From: Flavobacteriales bacterium UBA3376
Lineage (GTDB): Bacteria > Bacteroidota > Bacteroidia > Flavobacteriales > Weeksellaceae
Direction of reading: 5' to 3'
Assembly: GCA_002359055.1 (NCBI GenBank)
Contig: DEQC01000024.1
Location: 1 to 60,680 of the forward strand
Length of the DNA: 60,680 nt
Each line of letters opens with the position of its first letter. The first letter of the stretch is position 1. Position numbers and translations under genes: made by a program. Shown one piece after another: positions 33,966-42,467 of the stretch. Below the pieces are notes generated by a model. The model had not been told where the DNA came from, did not search any database, and was given only the letters and a program-made list of their open reading frames with translations.

Positions 33966-35948
33966 ATGTCAATGAAATCTACATCATATACTGATGCACA
34001 GTATTTAGAATTTTATAGAAAATTATTGTTGCCAAGAATGATTGAGGAGCGAATGCTGATCAGTCTAAGGCAAGGTAAAATATCAAAGTGGTTTTCGGCT
34101 TGGGGTCAAGAAGCAATTTCAGTTGGAACTACACTTGCGATGAATGAAGATGAATATATGCTGACCATGCATAGAAACTTGGGAGTATTTACAGCAAGAG
34201 AAATTCCTTTGAGAAAATTATTCGCTCAATTTCAAGGAAAATCCGAAGGATTCACCAAAGGGCGCGATCGCTCATTTCACTTCGGAACTCAAGACTATAA
34301 AATCATCGGTATGATCTCTCATTTAGGTTCACAAATGGGAGTTGCAGATGGAATTGCTTTGGCCAATTTGTTGCAGAAAAACAAAAAAGCTACTTTGGTT
34401 TTCACAGGTGATGGTGGAGCAAGTGAAGGTGATTTTCATGAAGCAGTAAATATGGCTGCCGTTTGGAATCTTCCGCTCATCATCATAGTCGAAAATAATC
34501 AATGGGGACTTTCAACTCCTTCTTCAGAACAATTCAAAATGAAATCCTTCAAGGACAAAGGTGTTGGATATGGAATTGATGCGGTTTCTATCGACGGAAA
34601 CAATTTGATGGAGGTTTATGAAACTGTAAAACACTGGGCAGAAGAAATCCGTGAAAACCCAAGACCTGTTTTGATCGAATGTATGACATTTAGAATGCGT
34701 GGTCATGAAGAAGCTTCAGGTACTGCTTATTATCCAGAAGGTTTGATTGACTCTTGGGAGCCAATGGATCCTATCACACAATTTGAAAATTTCTTAAAAG
34801 AAAAAGGAATTCTCACAGACGAGTGGATTCAAAAGACTCGTGAAGAATTGAGCCAACATGTAATTTCTGAGTTTGAAATTGCTGATGCTTATCCTAAAAT
34901 CATTCCTGATTTAAAAACTGAATTGAATGATGTTTACGCAGATTTTGCAAACGAAGAAATTCCTCCAAAGAAAATTGAAATCGATAGAGAAATTCGATTC
35001 ATCGATGCGATTACCGAAGCTTTGGATGAATCTATGCAAAGATATCCTGATTTGGTGATGATGGGACAAGACATCGCTGAATATGGAGGTGCATTTAAAG
35101 TAACTGAAGGTTTTTATAGCAAATATGGAAAAGATCGTGTAAGAAATACACCTATTTGTGAAGCTGCGGTGGTTGGTGCAGGTTTGGGCTTATCAATAAG
35201 TGGACAAAAATCCATGGTTGAAATGCAATTTTCAGATTTCGTTTCTGAGGGTTTCAATCAAATCGTCAACAACTTAGCAAAATCACACTATCGATGGGGA
35301 CAAAATGCAGACGTTGTTATTAGAATGCCTACTGGTGGCGGTGTTGCAGCTGGACCTTTCCACTCTCAATCGACTGAAGCTTGGTTCACCAAAATTCCTG
35401 GATTGAAAGTGGTATATCCATCAACACCTGAAGATGCAAAAGCTTTATTACTACAATCTTTCGCTGATCCGAATCCTGTGTTATATTTCGAGCATAAAAA
35501 ATTATATAGAAGTATAAAAAGTGTTGTTCCCGAAGGATTTTACACCATTCCGTTTGGTAAAGCGAGATTCCATAAGGAAGGTGATGATTTGACCATTATT
35601 ACTTATGGTTTGGGCGTACATATTGCTTTGGATATTTTGAAAAAACATCCTGAAATCCAAGCAGATTTAATCGATTTAAGAACTTTAATTCCTTGGGACA
35701 AAGAAGCAGTTTTAGAATCGGTAAAAAAAACTGGAAAAGCAATTATTTTGCATGAAGATACTTTGGTGAATGGATTTGGAGGAGAAGTTTCCGCTTTCAT
35801 TTCGGAAATGGCTTTCGAAGATCTCGATGCTCCGGTGATGCGTGCTGCGAGTTTGAATACACCTATTCCTTTCAATGCTGATTTGGAAAAACAATTCATG
35901 CCTGAGCAAATTTTTGAAGAGAAATTATTGAAACTTTGGAAATATTAA
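33966..35948 (+). CDS. 2-oxoacid dehydrogenase E1 component, fused alpha and beta subunits
   Basis: The 660-residue product fuses E1 alpha and beta. The alpha half has the thiamine-diphosphate motif, from GDGGASEGDFHEAVNMA (GDG 148-150) to NN at 177-178. The beta half starts near residue 340 (IEIDREIRFIDAITEALDES) with DIAEYGGAFKVTEGF and ends with the PVMRAASLNTPIPF strand. Such fused E1 proteins of Bacteroidota belong to the branched-chain (2-oxoisovalerate-type) group, feeding branched fatty-acid synthesis. It forms a single-gene unit with its own terminator at 35954. ThDP dependence ties it to the thiamine-linked operon at 55.9 kb only by cofactor. Confidence 0.85.
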   Translation: MSMKSTSYTDAQYLEFYRKLLLPRMIEERMLISLRQGKISKWFSAWGQEAISVGTTLAMNEDEYMLTMHRNLGVFTAREIPLRKLFAQFQGKSEGFTKGRDRSFHFGTQDYKIIGMISHLGSQMGVADGIALANLLQKNKKATLVFTGDGGASEGDFHEAVNMAAVWNLPLIIIVENNQWGLSTPSSEQFKMKSFKDKGVGYGIDAVSIDGNNLMEVYETVKHWAEEIRENPRPVLIECMTFRMRGHEEASGTAYYPEGLIDSWEPMDPITQFENFLKEKGILTDEWIQKTREELSQHVISEFEIADAYPKIIPDLKTELNDVYADFANEEIPPKKIEIDREIRFIDAITEALDESMQRYPDLVMMGQDIAEYGGAFKVTEGFYSKYGKDRVRNTPICEAAVVGAGLGLSISGQKSMVEMQFSDFVSEGFNQIVNNLAKSHYRWGQNADVVIRMPTGGGVAAGPFHSQSTEAWFTKIPGLKVVYPSTPEDAKALLLQSFADPNPVLYFEHKKLYRSIKSVVPEGFYTIPFGKARFHKEGDDLTIITYGLGVHIALDILKKHPEIQADLIDLRTLIPWDKEAVLESVKKTGKAIILHEDTLVNGFGGEVSAFISEMAFEDLDAPVMRAASLNTPIPFNADLEKQFMPEQIFEEKLLKLWKY

Positions 35949-35953
35949 TCAAA

Positions 35954-35987
35954 CAAAGGAGCTAAAAATTTAGCTCCTTTGATTTTT
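35954..35987 (+). terminator. Terminator of the E1 dehydrogenase gene
   Basis: CAAAGGAGCTAAA and TTTAGCTCCTTTG are complementary arms around a short loop, followed by ATTTTT. Confidence 0.7.
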
Positions 35988-36114
35988 CAACTGAATTTAT
36001 TTTAGCTATTTGCTCATTACTAAATTTTGCATCTTTTTGTGTAAAAACAGCTTGTTCAGATGTTAAATGTAATTTTTCTTGTTCATCGTCAGAACAACTG
36101 AAGATGAAAGTAAG
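35962..36114 (-). pseudogene. Remnant of a small lipoprotein gene
   Basis: On the minus strand the frame reads LTFIFSCSDDEQEKL, which has the look of the end of a lipobox, then HLTSEQAVFTQKDAKFSNEQ and a stop at 35962. A TAA directly precedes it and there is no start codon, so the signal peptide is truncated. Its last codons overlap the E1 terminator. It may be a degraded lipoprotein; this is weak evidence. Confidence 0.3.
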
Positions 36115-36233
36115 TTATTTAGATCATATAGAATTTAGAATTTTGTATATATAATATTTTCCTATATAAATTAAATAAACTACCTCAATCATATAAAATG
36201 ATACAGCTTCTATGAATTGAATTTTATTGATTT

Positions 36234-36662
36234 TTATTTGCTGTATTTGAGCAACTGTGTCCCTTCTTCATCCATAAGAATCAATTGATTATCGATGATC
36301 GTATAAGTCTTAACTTTATTGATCAAATCCACATATTCGTTTTCTTTCACACCTTCACAATACATTTTGGTCATTCCCATTCCTTCGAAGGAAATACGAT
36401 TTTGTTGGGTAGTGAAACTTCCAAAAAGTTGGTTACATCCACTATTTCCTGTTACTTTTTTGGAAATAGCTTCTAAAATCAAATTAGGTTTTTTGTTTGG
36501 AAAGCCTTCTTCAACAGTGGTTCCTGAAGATTCGTGTATATGAACCAAGGTCCAATTTCCACTTAAATCTAAGTTCAATGTTTGATTCGATCCAGCTTGC
36601 GATGCGCAAGATTGAAGACTCAATAAGCCAATGATGGCTACGAATGAAAAAATGTATCTCAT
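36234..36662 (-). CDS. META-domain (HslJ-like) lipoprotein
   Basis: Start: ATG 36662 (MRYIFSFVAIIG, 142 residues); the frame extends upstream without signal character. Lipobox LQSC with Cys at 19. The META core is visible: LSGNWTLVHIH, a VTGNSGCNQLFGSF segment (about 75-88) and GMGMTKMYCEG with the second Cys. META proteins are found in heat-shock and antibiotic stress; their biochemical role is unknown. It stands alone between the E1 gene and the symporter. Confidence 0.85.
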   Translation of the reverse strand: MRYIFSFVAIIGLLSLQSCASQAGSNQTLNLDLSGNWTLVHIHESSGTTVEEGFPNKKPNLILEAISKKVTGNSGCNQLFGSFTTQQNRISFEGMGMTKMYCEGVKENEYVDLINKVKTYTIIDNQLILMDEEGTQLLKYSK

Positions 36663-36747
36663 AAATTTAGTTTTCTTAAGAATTTCAAAGCCTGTGCCAA
36701 ATTTTAACATTTCAATTTTTTCTGAGAAAATTTAAACGATACAAAAG

Positions 36748-38190
36748 CTAAACATCTTCAACTTCGCCATAATTCAATGCTTTTTCTTGGTCAAATTCGC
36801 CTTCCCATTTTGCAATTACAACCGACGCCAAACAATTGCCAATAACATTTACAGAAGTTCTTGCCATATCCATCAATTCATCAATTCCTAAAATAGCTGC
36901 AATTACAAATAAAGGCAATCCAAATTGATCGGCAGTTGCAATTAAAATTATCAATGAAGCCCTTGGAACTGCGGCAACTCCTTTACTCGTGACCATCAAA
37001 GTCAAACATATCAACAATTGTTGACCTAAGGATAAATCCATTCCAGCGGCTTGAGCAACAAATATAGATGCCAATGATAAATAAAGTGTTGTACCATCCA
37101 AATTGAAACTATAACCTGTGGGTACAACAAAAGAAACTATTTTTCTCGGCACTCCAAATTTCTCCATATGACTCATAACCAATGGTAAAGCAGCATCAGA
37201 ACTCGTAGTTGCAAAAGCAATAGTAACCGGTTCTTTGATCGCTTTGACAAAGTTTTTTATAGGAACTTTCAAATAAAGTGCAATTGGAAGTAAAACTCCT
37301 AATAAAAATAAAAGCAGTGCGCCGTATAGAGTGAGCAATAACATGATTAAATTCTTGAGAATATCGATTCCCATATGACCGACAGTATAAGCCATGGCAG
37401 AACCTACACCAAATGGAGCGAAGTACATGACTATTTTGGTGTATTTAAACATGGTTTCCGCTAAGCTCTCCATTAAATCGACCAATGGTTTTCTTTTCTT
37501 TTCCTCGACCAAAGCCAAACCAATACCAAAAATAACTGCAAAAACAACGATTTGTAAAACTTGATTTTCGTGTATCGATTTTATGATGTTTTCTGGGAAA
37601 ATATCCCTAAAGAAACCTGTGGTTTTGAAAATCCAATGAACATCTTCGGGCAAGCCTTCCAATTCTATTCTATCGGAAGTACTCGTTGCACTCGCTTGAT
37701 CGGGCAACTCCATTTCAGGCACATGAGACATATCGATTCCTTTACCTGCTTGAGTAATGTTAATTGCCAAAAGACCAATGAACAATGCAATCGTCGTAGC
37801 AGTATAAAAATATGCCAAAGATTTCCAAGCCATTCGACCGACTTGTTTCAAATCGGAATGACCCGCAATCCCATAAACCAAAGTTGAAAATAAAATAGGA
37901 CCTACTATGGTTTTAACCAAACGAATAAACCCTTGACTCAGTGGATGTAAAGATTTTGCAATGTCGGGATAATCATATCCTATAACTGCTCCCAAAACGA
38001 TACTATATAAAATCCAAACTGTAAGTGAGCGTCGTTTGATGCAATAAAAAATAAAACTCAATAGAGTAATCCATCGAGCTGCAAACAACACTTCGGATGA
38101 AATATTGTTAAAAATAAAATCAAAACCAACGATTACTGCAGTGATACTAATCAGACCAAAAGGAATTAGTACATGTAATTTGCCCTTCAT
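36748..38190 (-). CDS. Dicarboxylate/amino acid:cation symporter (DAACS)
   Basis: The 480-residue membrane transporter has the family's hairpin HP1 with FATTSSDAALPLVM (about 330-343) and the helix-7 signature NLDGTTLY near 365, then SKGVAAVPRASLIIL in HP2. It takes up glutamate, aspartate or C4-dicarboxylates with Na+ or H+. An N-terminal extra helix (about 8-50) precedes the standard transporter start (VIGYDYPDIAKSLHPLSQGFI) and lengthens it slightly relative to GltP. Single-gene unit. Confidence 0.9.
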   Translation of the reverse strand: MKGKLHVLIPFGLISITAVIVGFDFIFNNISSEVLFAARWITLLSFIFYCIKRRSLTVWILYSIVLGAVIGYDYPDIAKSLHPLSQGFIRLVKTIVGPILFSTLVYGIAGHSDLKQVGRMAWKSLAYFYTATTIALFIGLLAINITQAGKGIDMSHVPEMELPDQASATSTSDRIELEGLPEDVHWIFKTTGFFRDIFPENIIKSIHENQVLQIVVFAVIFGIGLALVEEKKRKPLVDLMESLAETMFKYTKIVMYFAPFGVGSAMAYTVGHMGIDILKNLIMLLLTLYGALLLFLLGVLLPIALYLKVPIKNFVKAIKEPVTIAFATTSSDAALPLVMSHMEKFGVPRKIVSFVVPTGYSFNLDGTTLYLSLASIFVAQAAGMDLSLGQQLLICLTLMVTSKGVAAVPRASLIILIATADQFGLPLFVIAAILGIDELMDMARTSVNVIGNCLASVVIAKWEGEFDQEKALNYGEVEDV

Positions 38191-38365
38191 ATGTTATTTT
38201 ATAACTAATTATTAAGCCTTGTTTGACTTACATTAATTCACAAAAATAAACAAATGAAAAAAATAAACAACTCCTCTCAATTTTTATTTAAGCAAAGCAT
38301 ATTTAATTCGATCTTTTTCGTTGATAAATTTTAAGGAATAACTTTAGAAAGCATTTTGAAAACCT

Positions 38366-38373
38366 TAAATTTG
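38366..38373 (+). promoter_or_regulatory. -7 box for lpxK
   Basis: TAAATTTG, 17 bases before the ATG at 38391. I see no clear gene or structure in the rest of 38191-38390. Confidence 0.5.
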
Positions 38374-38390
38374 CCAATCATAAAAAAAAC

Positions 38391-39422
38391 ATGAACTGGA
38401 GATTAATTTTACTTCCTTTTTCTGCTTTATATTGGATAGGCGTTTCTTTGAGAAACTTAGCTTTTGATATAGGTATTTTACCTTCAAAGAAGTTTAAAAT
38501 TCCTGTGATTTGTGTTGGAAATTTGTCCGTTGGTGGCACTGGAAAATCACCTCATGTGATTTTAATTTCTGATATTTTAAAGAACGAAAAAAACTTGGCC
38601 ATGCTCAGTCGTGGTTATGGTCGTAAAACCTCAGGATTGAAAATCGCTAATTATAGTTCAAAAGTTTATGATATAGGCGACGAACCTTTGCAGTTTTTCA
38701 ATCGATTCAAAAACAAAATTGTAGTGGCTGTTTCGGAAAATCGAGTGGCTGGAATTGAGCATTTGATGGAACTCTACAATGTAAATGGTGTGGTGATGGA
38801 TGATGGATTTCAACACCGAGCGGTGAAACCTGGATTTTCAATTTTATTGACAACTTTTCACGATCCTTATACCAAAGATTTTGTACTTCCTGCAGGAAAT
38901 TTACGCGAACCTCGTTTTGGTGCCAAAAGAGCTGATGTCATCATCGTAACTAAATGTCCAGATAAATTTACTGTGAAACAGCGCGATGAAATCATCAAAA
39001 AAATTAACCCTAAGCAAAATCAGAAAGTATATTTCTCAAAAGTTGTATATTCGAAACTTGTCTATGGCTATAGATACAATATAGAAAATCAAGAATGGAT
39101 GAATTATGATGTGTTGTTGATCACTGGAATTGCCAAATCCAAAGGGTTGGTTCGATATGCAAATGAGATGTTCAAATCAGTTCAGCATAAAAATTATCCT
39201 GACCATCATAATTTTTCAGTAGACGATATCAGAAATATCGATGAAGAATTCGAACGAATGCCATCAAAAAATAAAATTATATTGACCACTGAAAAAGATT
39301 ATATGCGATTGAAAGATGAATCGGCATTGATAGAAAATTTATTTTATTTACCCATTGAAGTTGAATTAAATGATTTAGATGACTTCACTCAAACACTTTT
39401 AGAATATGTTAGAAAGAATTAA
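38391..39422 (+). CDS. lpxK: Tetraacyldisaccharide 4'-kinase
   Basis: The 343-residue inner-membrane-associated kinase phosphorylates the 4' position of the lipid A disaccharide precursor. The P-loop GNLSVGGTGKSPH (about 43-55) and VMDDGFQHRAVK (about 136-147), conserved in LpxK, are present. An N-terminal short membrane-associated helix (about 6-25) fits its localisation. The next gene, purine nucleoside phosphorylase, overlaps its end by 17 bases, so both lie on one transcript. Confidence 0.95.
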   Translation: MNWRLILLPFSALYWIGVSLRNLAFDIGILPSKKFKIPVICVGNLSVGGTGKSPHVILISDILKNEKNLAMLSRGYGRKTSGLKIANYSSKVYDIGDEPLQFFNRFKNKIVVAVSENRVAGIEHLMELYNVNGVVMDDGFQHRAVKPGFSILLTTFHDPYTKDFVLPAGNLREPRFGAKRADVIIVTKCPDKFTVKQRDEIIKKINPKQNQKVYFSKVVYSKLVYGYRYNIENQEWMNYDVLLITGIAKSKGLVRYANEMFKSVQHKNYPDHHNFSVDDIRNIDEEFERMPSKNKIILTTEKDYMRLKDESALIENLFYLPIEVELNDLDDFTQTLLEYVRKN

Positions 39423-40221
39423 AGATGCGGTTGAATACATTCAACAATTTTTGACGGAAACTCCAGAATATGCCGTTGTTTTAGGCTCAGGTTTAGGAAA
39501 ACTTCAAGATGAGGTTGAAAATCCAGTTTTCATTGATTATAAAGATATTCCTCATTTTCCTCAATCAACTGTTAAAGGTCATTCTGGCCAATTGATTTTT
39601 GGGAAAATCGAAAATAGATACGTACTTATGATGGCTGGAAGATTCCATTATTATGAAGGCTATACAATGGAAAAAGTAACTTTCCCGATGCGTGTTTTCA
39701 AAGGTTTGGGTATTGAAAAAGTGATTTTATCGAATGCGAGTGGGGGTGTAAATCCAAACTATGAAGTTGGCGATGCTGTCATCATCACAGATCACATCAA
39801 CTTTATGCCTGAACATCCTTTGCGTGGGAAAAATTATGATGAATTAGGACCTCGTTTTGTGGATATGTCCGAACCTTATGACAGAAAAATGATTGATTTC
39901 GTCAGTCAATTTGGTGAAGAAAATGGAATTGAAATCAAAAAGGGAATTTATCTTGGAATTCAAGGACCTACATTTGAAACGCCAGCCGAATATGGAATGG
40001 TTAGAAATATGGGAGCTGATTGTGTGGGAATGAGCACTGTTCCTGAAGTGATAGTTGCTAAACATCAATCGATGCGCGCTTTTTGTATTTCTGTAATCAC
40101 CGATTTGGGTGGGCCTGAAATTGCTTTTCCAGTTTCACATGAAGAAGTTCTTCAAGCGGCCGATAAAGCCATGCCTAAGATTATAAAATTGGTCAAAGGT
40201 TTGATCAATAGTGGAACTTAA
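39406..40221 (+). CDS. Purine-nucleoside phosphorylase
   Basis: The 271-residue trimeric-type PNP has VVLGSGLGKL (about 23-32), HSGQLIFGK, a SNASGGVN segment (about 109-116), GIQGPTFETPAEY (about 185-197) and MGADCVGMSTVPE (about 203-215). It cleaves purine (deoxy)nucleosides with phosphate. It starts within the last codons of lpxK (17-base overlap), so it probably depends on lpxK translation. Nothing else suggests a link in function beyond shared transcription. Confidence 0.9.
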   Translation: MLERIKDAVEYIQQFLTETPEYAVVLGSGLGKLQDEVENPVFIDYKDIPHFPQSTVKGHSGQLIFGKIENRYVLMMAGRFHYYEGYTMEKVTFPMRVFKGLGIEKVILSNASGGVNPNYEVGDAVIITDHINFMPEHPLRGKNYDELGPRFVDMSEPYDRKMIDFVSQFGEENGIEIKKGIYLGIQGPTFETPAEYGMVRNMGADCVGMSTVPEVIVAKHQSMRAFCISVITDLGGPEIAFPVSHEEVLQAADKAMPKIIKLVKGLINSGT

Positions 40222-40286
40222 AATATACATCTACATTCCTTCGGGTTTTTAAAAAAGTTCGAAGGAATGTTTTAATCGATAAACTC

Positions 40287-40592
40287 GTGTTTGAAAAATT
40301 AAAAAATCGATGGGAAATCCAATCGAATTTACAGCTGATACTTATACTGATTGCCTTTTCAATTACAGGATCACTTGCCGCTTGGGTCTCTAAACCATTT
40401 GCTGAGTTTTTAGGAATCAACGATAGCTTTTTACCCAAATGGTTGTTCACCATCATTCGATTGATCGTCATTTTCCCTATTTATAATTTAATTTTAATTG
40501 TCGTCGGAACTTTATTGGGACAATTTCATTTCTTTTGGGCATTTGAAAAGAAAATGTTTAGTAGATTTATTCCCAAGAAAAAAAATCAATGA
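40287..40592 (+). CDS. Small membrane protein (DUF6787-like)
   Basis: The 101-residue product starts with GTG (MFEKLKNRWEIQSNLQLILI). Helices lie at about 15-34 and 53-80, with KPFAEFLGI between and a basic C-terminus (RFIPKKKNQ). The sequence resembles the Bacteroidota family DUF6787; this assignment is from memory. It precedes a secreted protein by four bases on the plus strand. Confidence 0.6.
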   Translation: MFEKLKNRWEIQSNLQLILILIAFSITGSLAAWVSKPFAEFLGINDSFLPKWLFTIIRLIVIFPIYNLILIVVGTLLGQFHFFWAFEKKMFSRFIPKKKNQ

Positions 40593-40596
40593 ACAG

Positions 40597-41019
40597 ATGA
40601 AATTTAAATTTTTCGTTTTTACATTTCTTAGTTGCATAGCTATAGCTTTTTCACAGGAAATAATTTCTCCAGACAATAAAGAGGAAATTCCATTCAACTA
40701 TTTAAATCTCGAAGAAGAATTTGATTTGATTGTTGATTTCACCATGGTCAATCCCGAATGTGCCACGGAAGAACAAGCATTTTATAGTTTGATTATTGGA
40801 ACAACTGTAATTGGCGACTATATCGAAAGGGTCACGGTTTTAGTTCCATGTTTGAGCAACGAATATGTAAAAGGAGAATTGATCACAATAAAACCGATGA
40901 AAACACCTGAGAATGTAGTTTATGCCGTTCGAACTTATTTGAAAGATGATCAAGAAATAAGAGAAGTTTTCGGTTCAGAATTTAGAGCAATTTGGGGTGA
41001 AGTCATAAAGGTTTATTAA
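40597..41019 (+). CDS. Secreted protein, function unknown
   Basis: I start it at ATG 40597 (140 residues, MKFKFFVFTFLSC...AFSQEI): the longer frame from 40498 overlaps the preceding gene by 95 bases and has no signal. The signal peptide ends at about residue 19. The mature part has alternating strands (EFDLIVDFTMVN, AFYSLIIGTTVIGDYIERVTVLVP) and two Cys. No family is recognised. It lies four bases after the DUF6787-like gene. Confidence 0.5.
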   Translation: MKFKFFVFTFLSCIAIAFSQEIISPDNKEEIPFNYLNLEEEFDLIVDFTMVNPECATEEQAFYSLIIGTTVIGDYIERVTVLVPCLSNEYVKGELITIKPMKTPENVVYAVRTYLKDDQEIREVFGSEFRAIWGEVIKVY

Positions 41020-41042
41020 TTTTATTATTGTAAATTGTTCAT

Positions 41043-41276
41043 ATGAATAAAGAATTGGAAAATAGACAATTTGTAACGCTAAAGACCTTTGACAATTTGT
41101 GGACGGCTGAAGTGGTAAAAAATCGACTGATTGAAGAAGGCGTTTATGCGCACATCATCGATCTACACGTAAACTACTCTTTCGGTCCAACAGTTTTGGA
41201 AGGCTATCGACTACAAGTAGAGAAAAGCCAATACTTAAAAGCATTAAATATTATCAAAAACACTTTGTCCGAATAA
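41043..41276 (+). CDS. DUF2007 (putative signal-transducing protein)
   Basis: The 77-residue cytoplasmic protein is of the DUF2007 type: FVTLKTFDNLWTAEVVKNRL, then LIEEGVYAHIIDLHVNYSFGP and a closing VEKSQYLKALNIIKN helix. DUF2007 domains resemble small sensory modules; the ligand is unknown. It lies just upstream of rplS, separated by the rplS promoter. Confidence 0.8.
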   Translation: MNKELENRQFVTLKTFDNLWTAEVVKNRLIEEGVYAHIIDLHVNYSFGPTVLEGYRLQVEKSQYLKALNIIKNTLSE

Positions 41277-41286
41277 AAAAAAGTTT

Positions 41287-41294
41287 TACTTTTG
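41287..41294 (+). promoter_or_regulatory. -7 box for rplS
   Basis: TACTTTTG, 70 bases before the rplS ATG, matches TAnnTTTG. Transcription would begin at the start of the leader hairpin. Confidence 0.55.
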
Positions 41295-41302
41295 CACCCG
41301 AT

Positions 41303-41339
41303 TGATGAAACCTCTGACGAGATCCGTGTATGTTTCTCA
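41303..41339 (+). promoter_or_regulatory. Leader hairpin upstream of rplS, candidate L19 autoregulatory leader
   Basis: TGA-(T)-GAAAC (41303-41311) pairs with GTTTC-TCA (41332-41339), eight base pairs with one bulge. Inside, CTC-TGAC-GAG forms a second small hairpin. An L19 leader motif has been proposed for Flavobacteria, and this position and size fit a site where free L19 represses its own translation. Confidence 0.5.
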
Positions 41340-41363
41340 GTTAAAACTATTTAAATTACCAAA

Positions 41364-41708
41364 ATGGACAGTATAGTTAAATACGTAGAAGACAAATTTA
41401 TCGAGAAAAAGGAATTTCCAAAGTTCAGCGCTGGAGATACCATTACCGTTTATTATGAAATTACTGAGGGTGGAAAAACTCGTACTCAGTTCTTTAGAGG
41501 AGTTGTTATCCAAAGAAGAGGAAAAGGATCTACCGAAACTTTTACAATTCGTAAAATGAGTGGTGAAATCGGTGTTGAGAGAATTTTCCCAGTAAACTTA
41601 CCTGCAATTCAAAGAATAGAAGTGAATAAGAGAGGTAAAGTAAGACGTGCAAGAATTTTCTACTTCAGAAAATTAAGAGGTAAAAGTGCTCGTATCAAAG
41701 AAGCATAA
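41364..41708 (+). CDS. rplS: Ribosomal protein L19 (bL19)
   Basis: The 114-residue product has FPKFSAGDTITVYYEITEGGKTRTQFFRGVVI, then GKGSTETFTIRKMSGEIGVERIFPVNLP and KVRRARIFYFRKLRGKSARIKE, fully typical of L19, which sits at the 30S-50S interface. It is the only ribosomal gene here and has its own promoter, leader hairpin and terminator. Length is normal. Confidence 0.97.
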   Translation: MDSIVKYVEDKFIEKKEFPKFSAGDTITVYYEITEGGKTRTQFFRGVVIQRRGKGSTETFTIRKMSGEIGVERIFPVNLPAIQRIEVNKRGKVRRARIFYFRKLRGKSARIKEA

Positions 41709-41729
41709 AAATAACTTTATCATAAAAAG

Positions 41730-41766
41730 AAAGCCGTCCATTGTTTCAATGAGACGGCTTTTTTAT
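41730..41766 (+). terminator. Terminator of rplS
   Basis: AAAGCCGTC...GACGGCTTT arms with an ATTG/CAAT pair inside, followed by T. The yggS gene ends beyond it on the other strand. Confidence 0.75.
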
Positions 41767-41813
41767 TGTTTCGAATTCTTTTAAAATCCTTATTAATTAG
41801 TTCAATTGATTGA

Positions 41814-42467
41814 TCAATAATCTCTTTCTCCAAAAATAGCACTTCCAACTCTGACCATATTGCTCCCCTCTTCTATTGCCAATTCATAATCACCGCTCAT
41901 TCCCATGGAGAGAATTTGAATATCCTCGTCCAAAGTTTGGAATTGACCATATACATTTTTTAGCGATTTAAATTCCCTTCTGACTTGCTCCATATCATCC
42001 GTAAATGTAGCCATGCCCATCACTCCGATGATCTGAACATTCTCAAATTTTTCTTTGTAAGTCTTAAGAATATTCTCCGCTTCTTCTTTGTCCAAACCGA
42101 ATTTGGTTTCTTCTTCGGCGATTTTAATTTGCAATAAGCAAGGAATTACTCTTTCGAATCGCTTCGCTTGTTTATTGATTTCCTTCAAAAGTCTTTCACT
42201 TTCGACACTGTGAATTAAGTGAACAAACTCTGCTATGTATTTTACTTTATTTCTTTGCAAATGACCGATCAAATGCCATTGAATATCTTTGGGAAGAACT
42301 TCTTGTTTTTCAATCAATTCTTGCACCCTATTTTCGCCAAACACTTTATGTCCGGCATTGTATAATTCTAAAATTTCTTCATTTGATCGGGTTTTTGATA
42401 CTGCTATCAATTCTACATCTTCTGCTAAAGATGTTTTAATTTTATTTAAATTTTCTATTAAATTCAT
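41814..42467 (-). CDS. yggS: Pyridoxal phosphate homeostasis protein (YggS/PLPBP family)
   Basis: The 217-residue protein has the alanine-racemase-type barrel: VELIAVSKTRSNEEI, where the Lys of AVSK holds PLP, then GENRVQELIEKQE, WHLIGHLQRNKVKY and the closing ILSMGMSGDYELAIEEGSNMVRVGSAIFG. It carries or buffers PLP rather than catalysing. Its ATG overlaps the DUF1015 stop by four bases, the last link of the serC-serA-DUF1015-yggS run. Confidence 0.95.
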   Translation of the reverse strand: MNLIENLNKIKTSLAEDVELIAVSKTRSNEEILELYNAGHKVFGENRVQELIEKQEVLPKDIQWHLIGHLQRNKVKYIAEFVHLIHSVESERLLKEINKQAKRFERVIPCLLQIKIAEEETKFGLDKEEAENILKTYKEKFENVQIIGVMGMATFTDDMEQVRREFKSLKNVYGQFQTLDEDIQILSMGMSGDYELAIEEGSNMVRVGSAIFGERDY

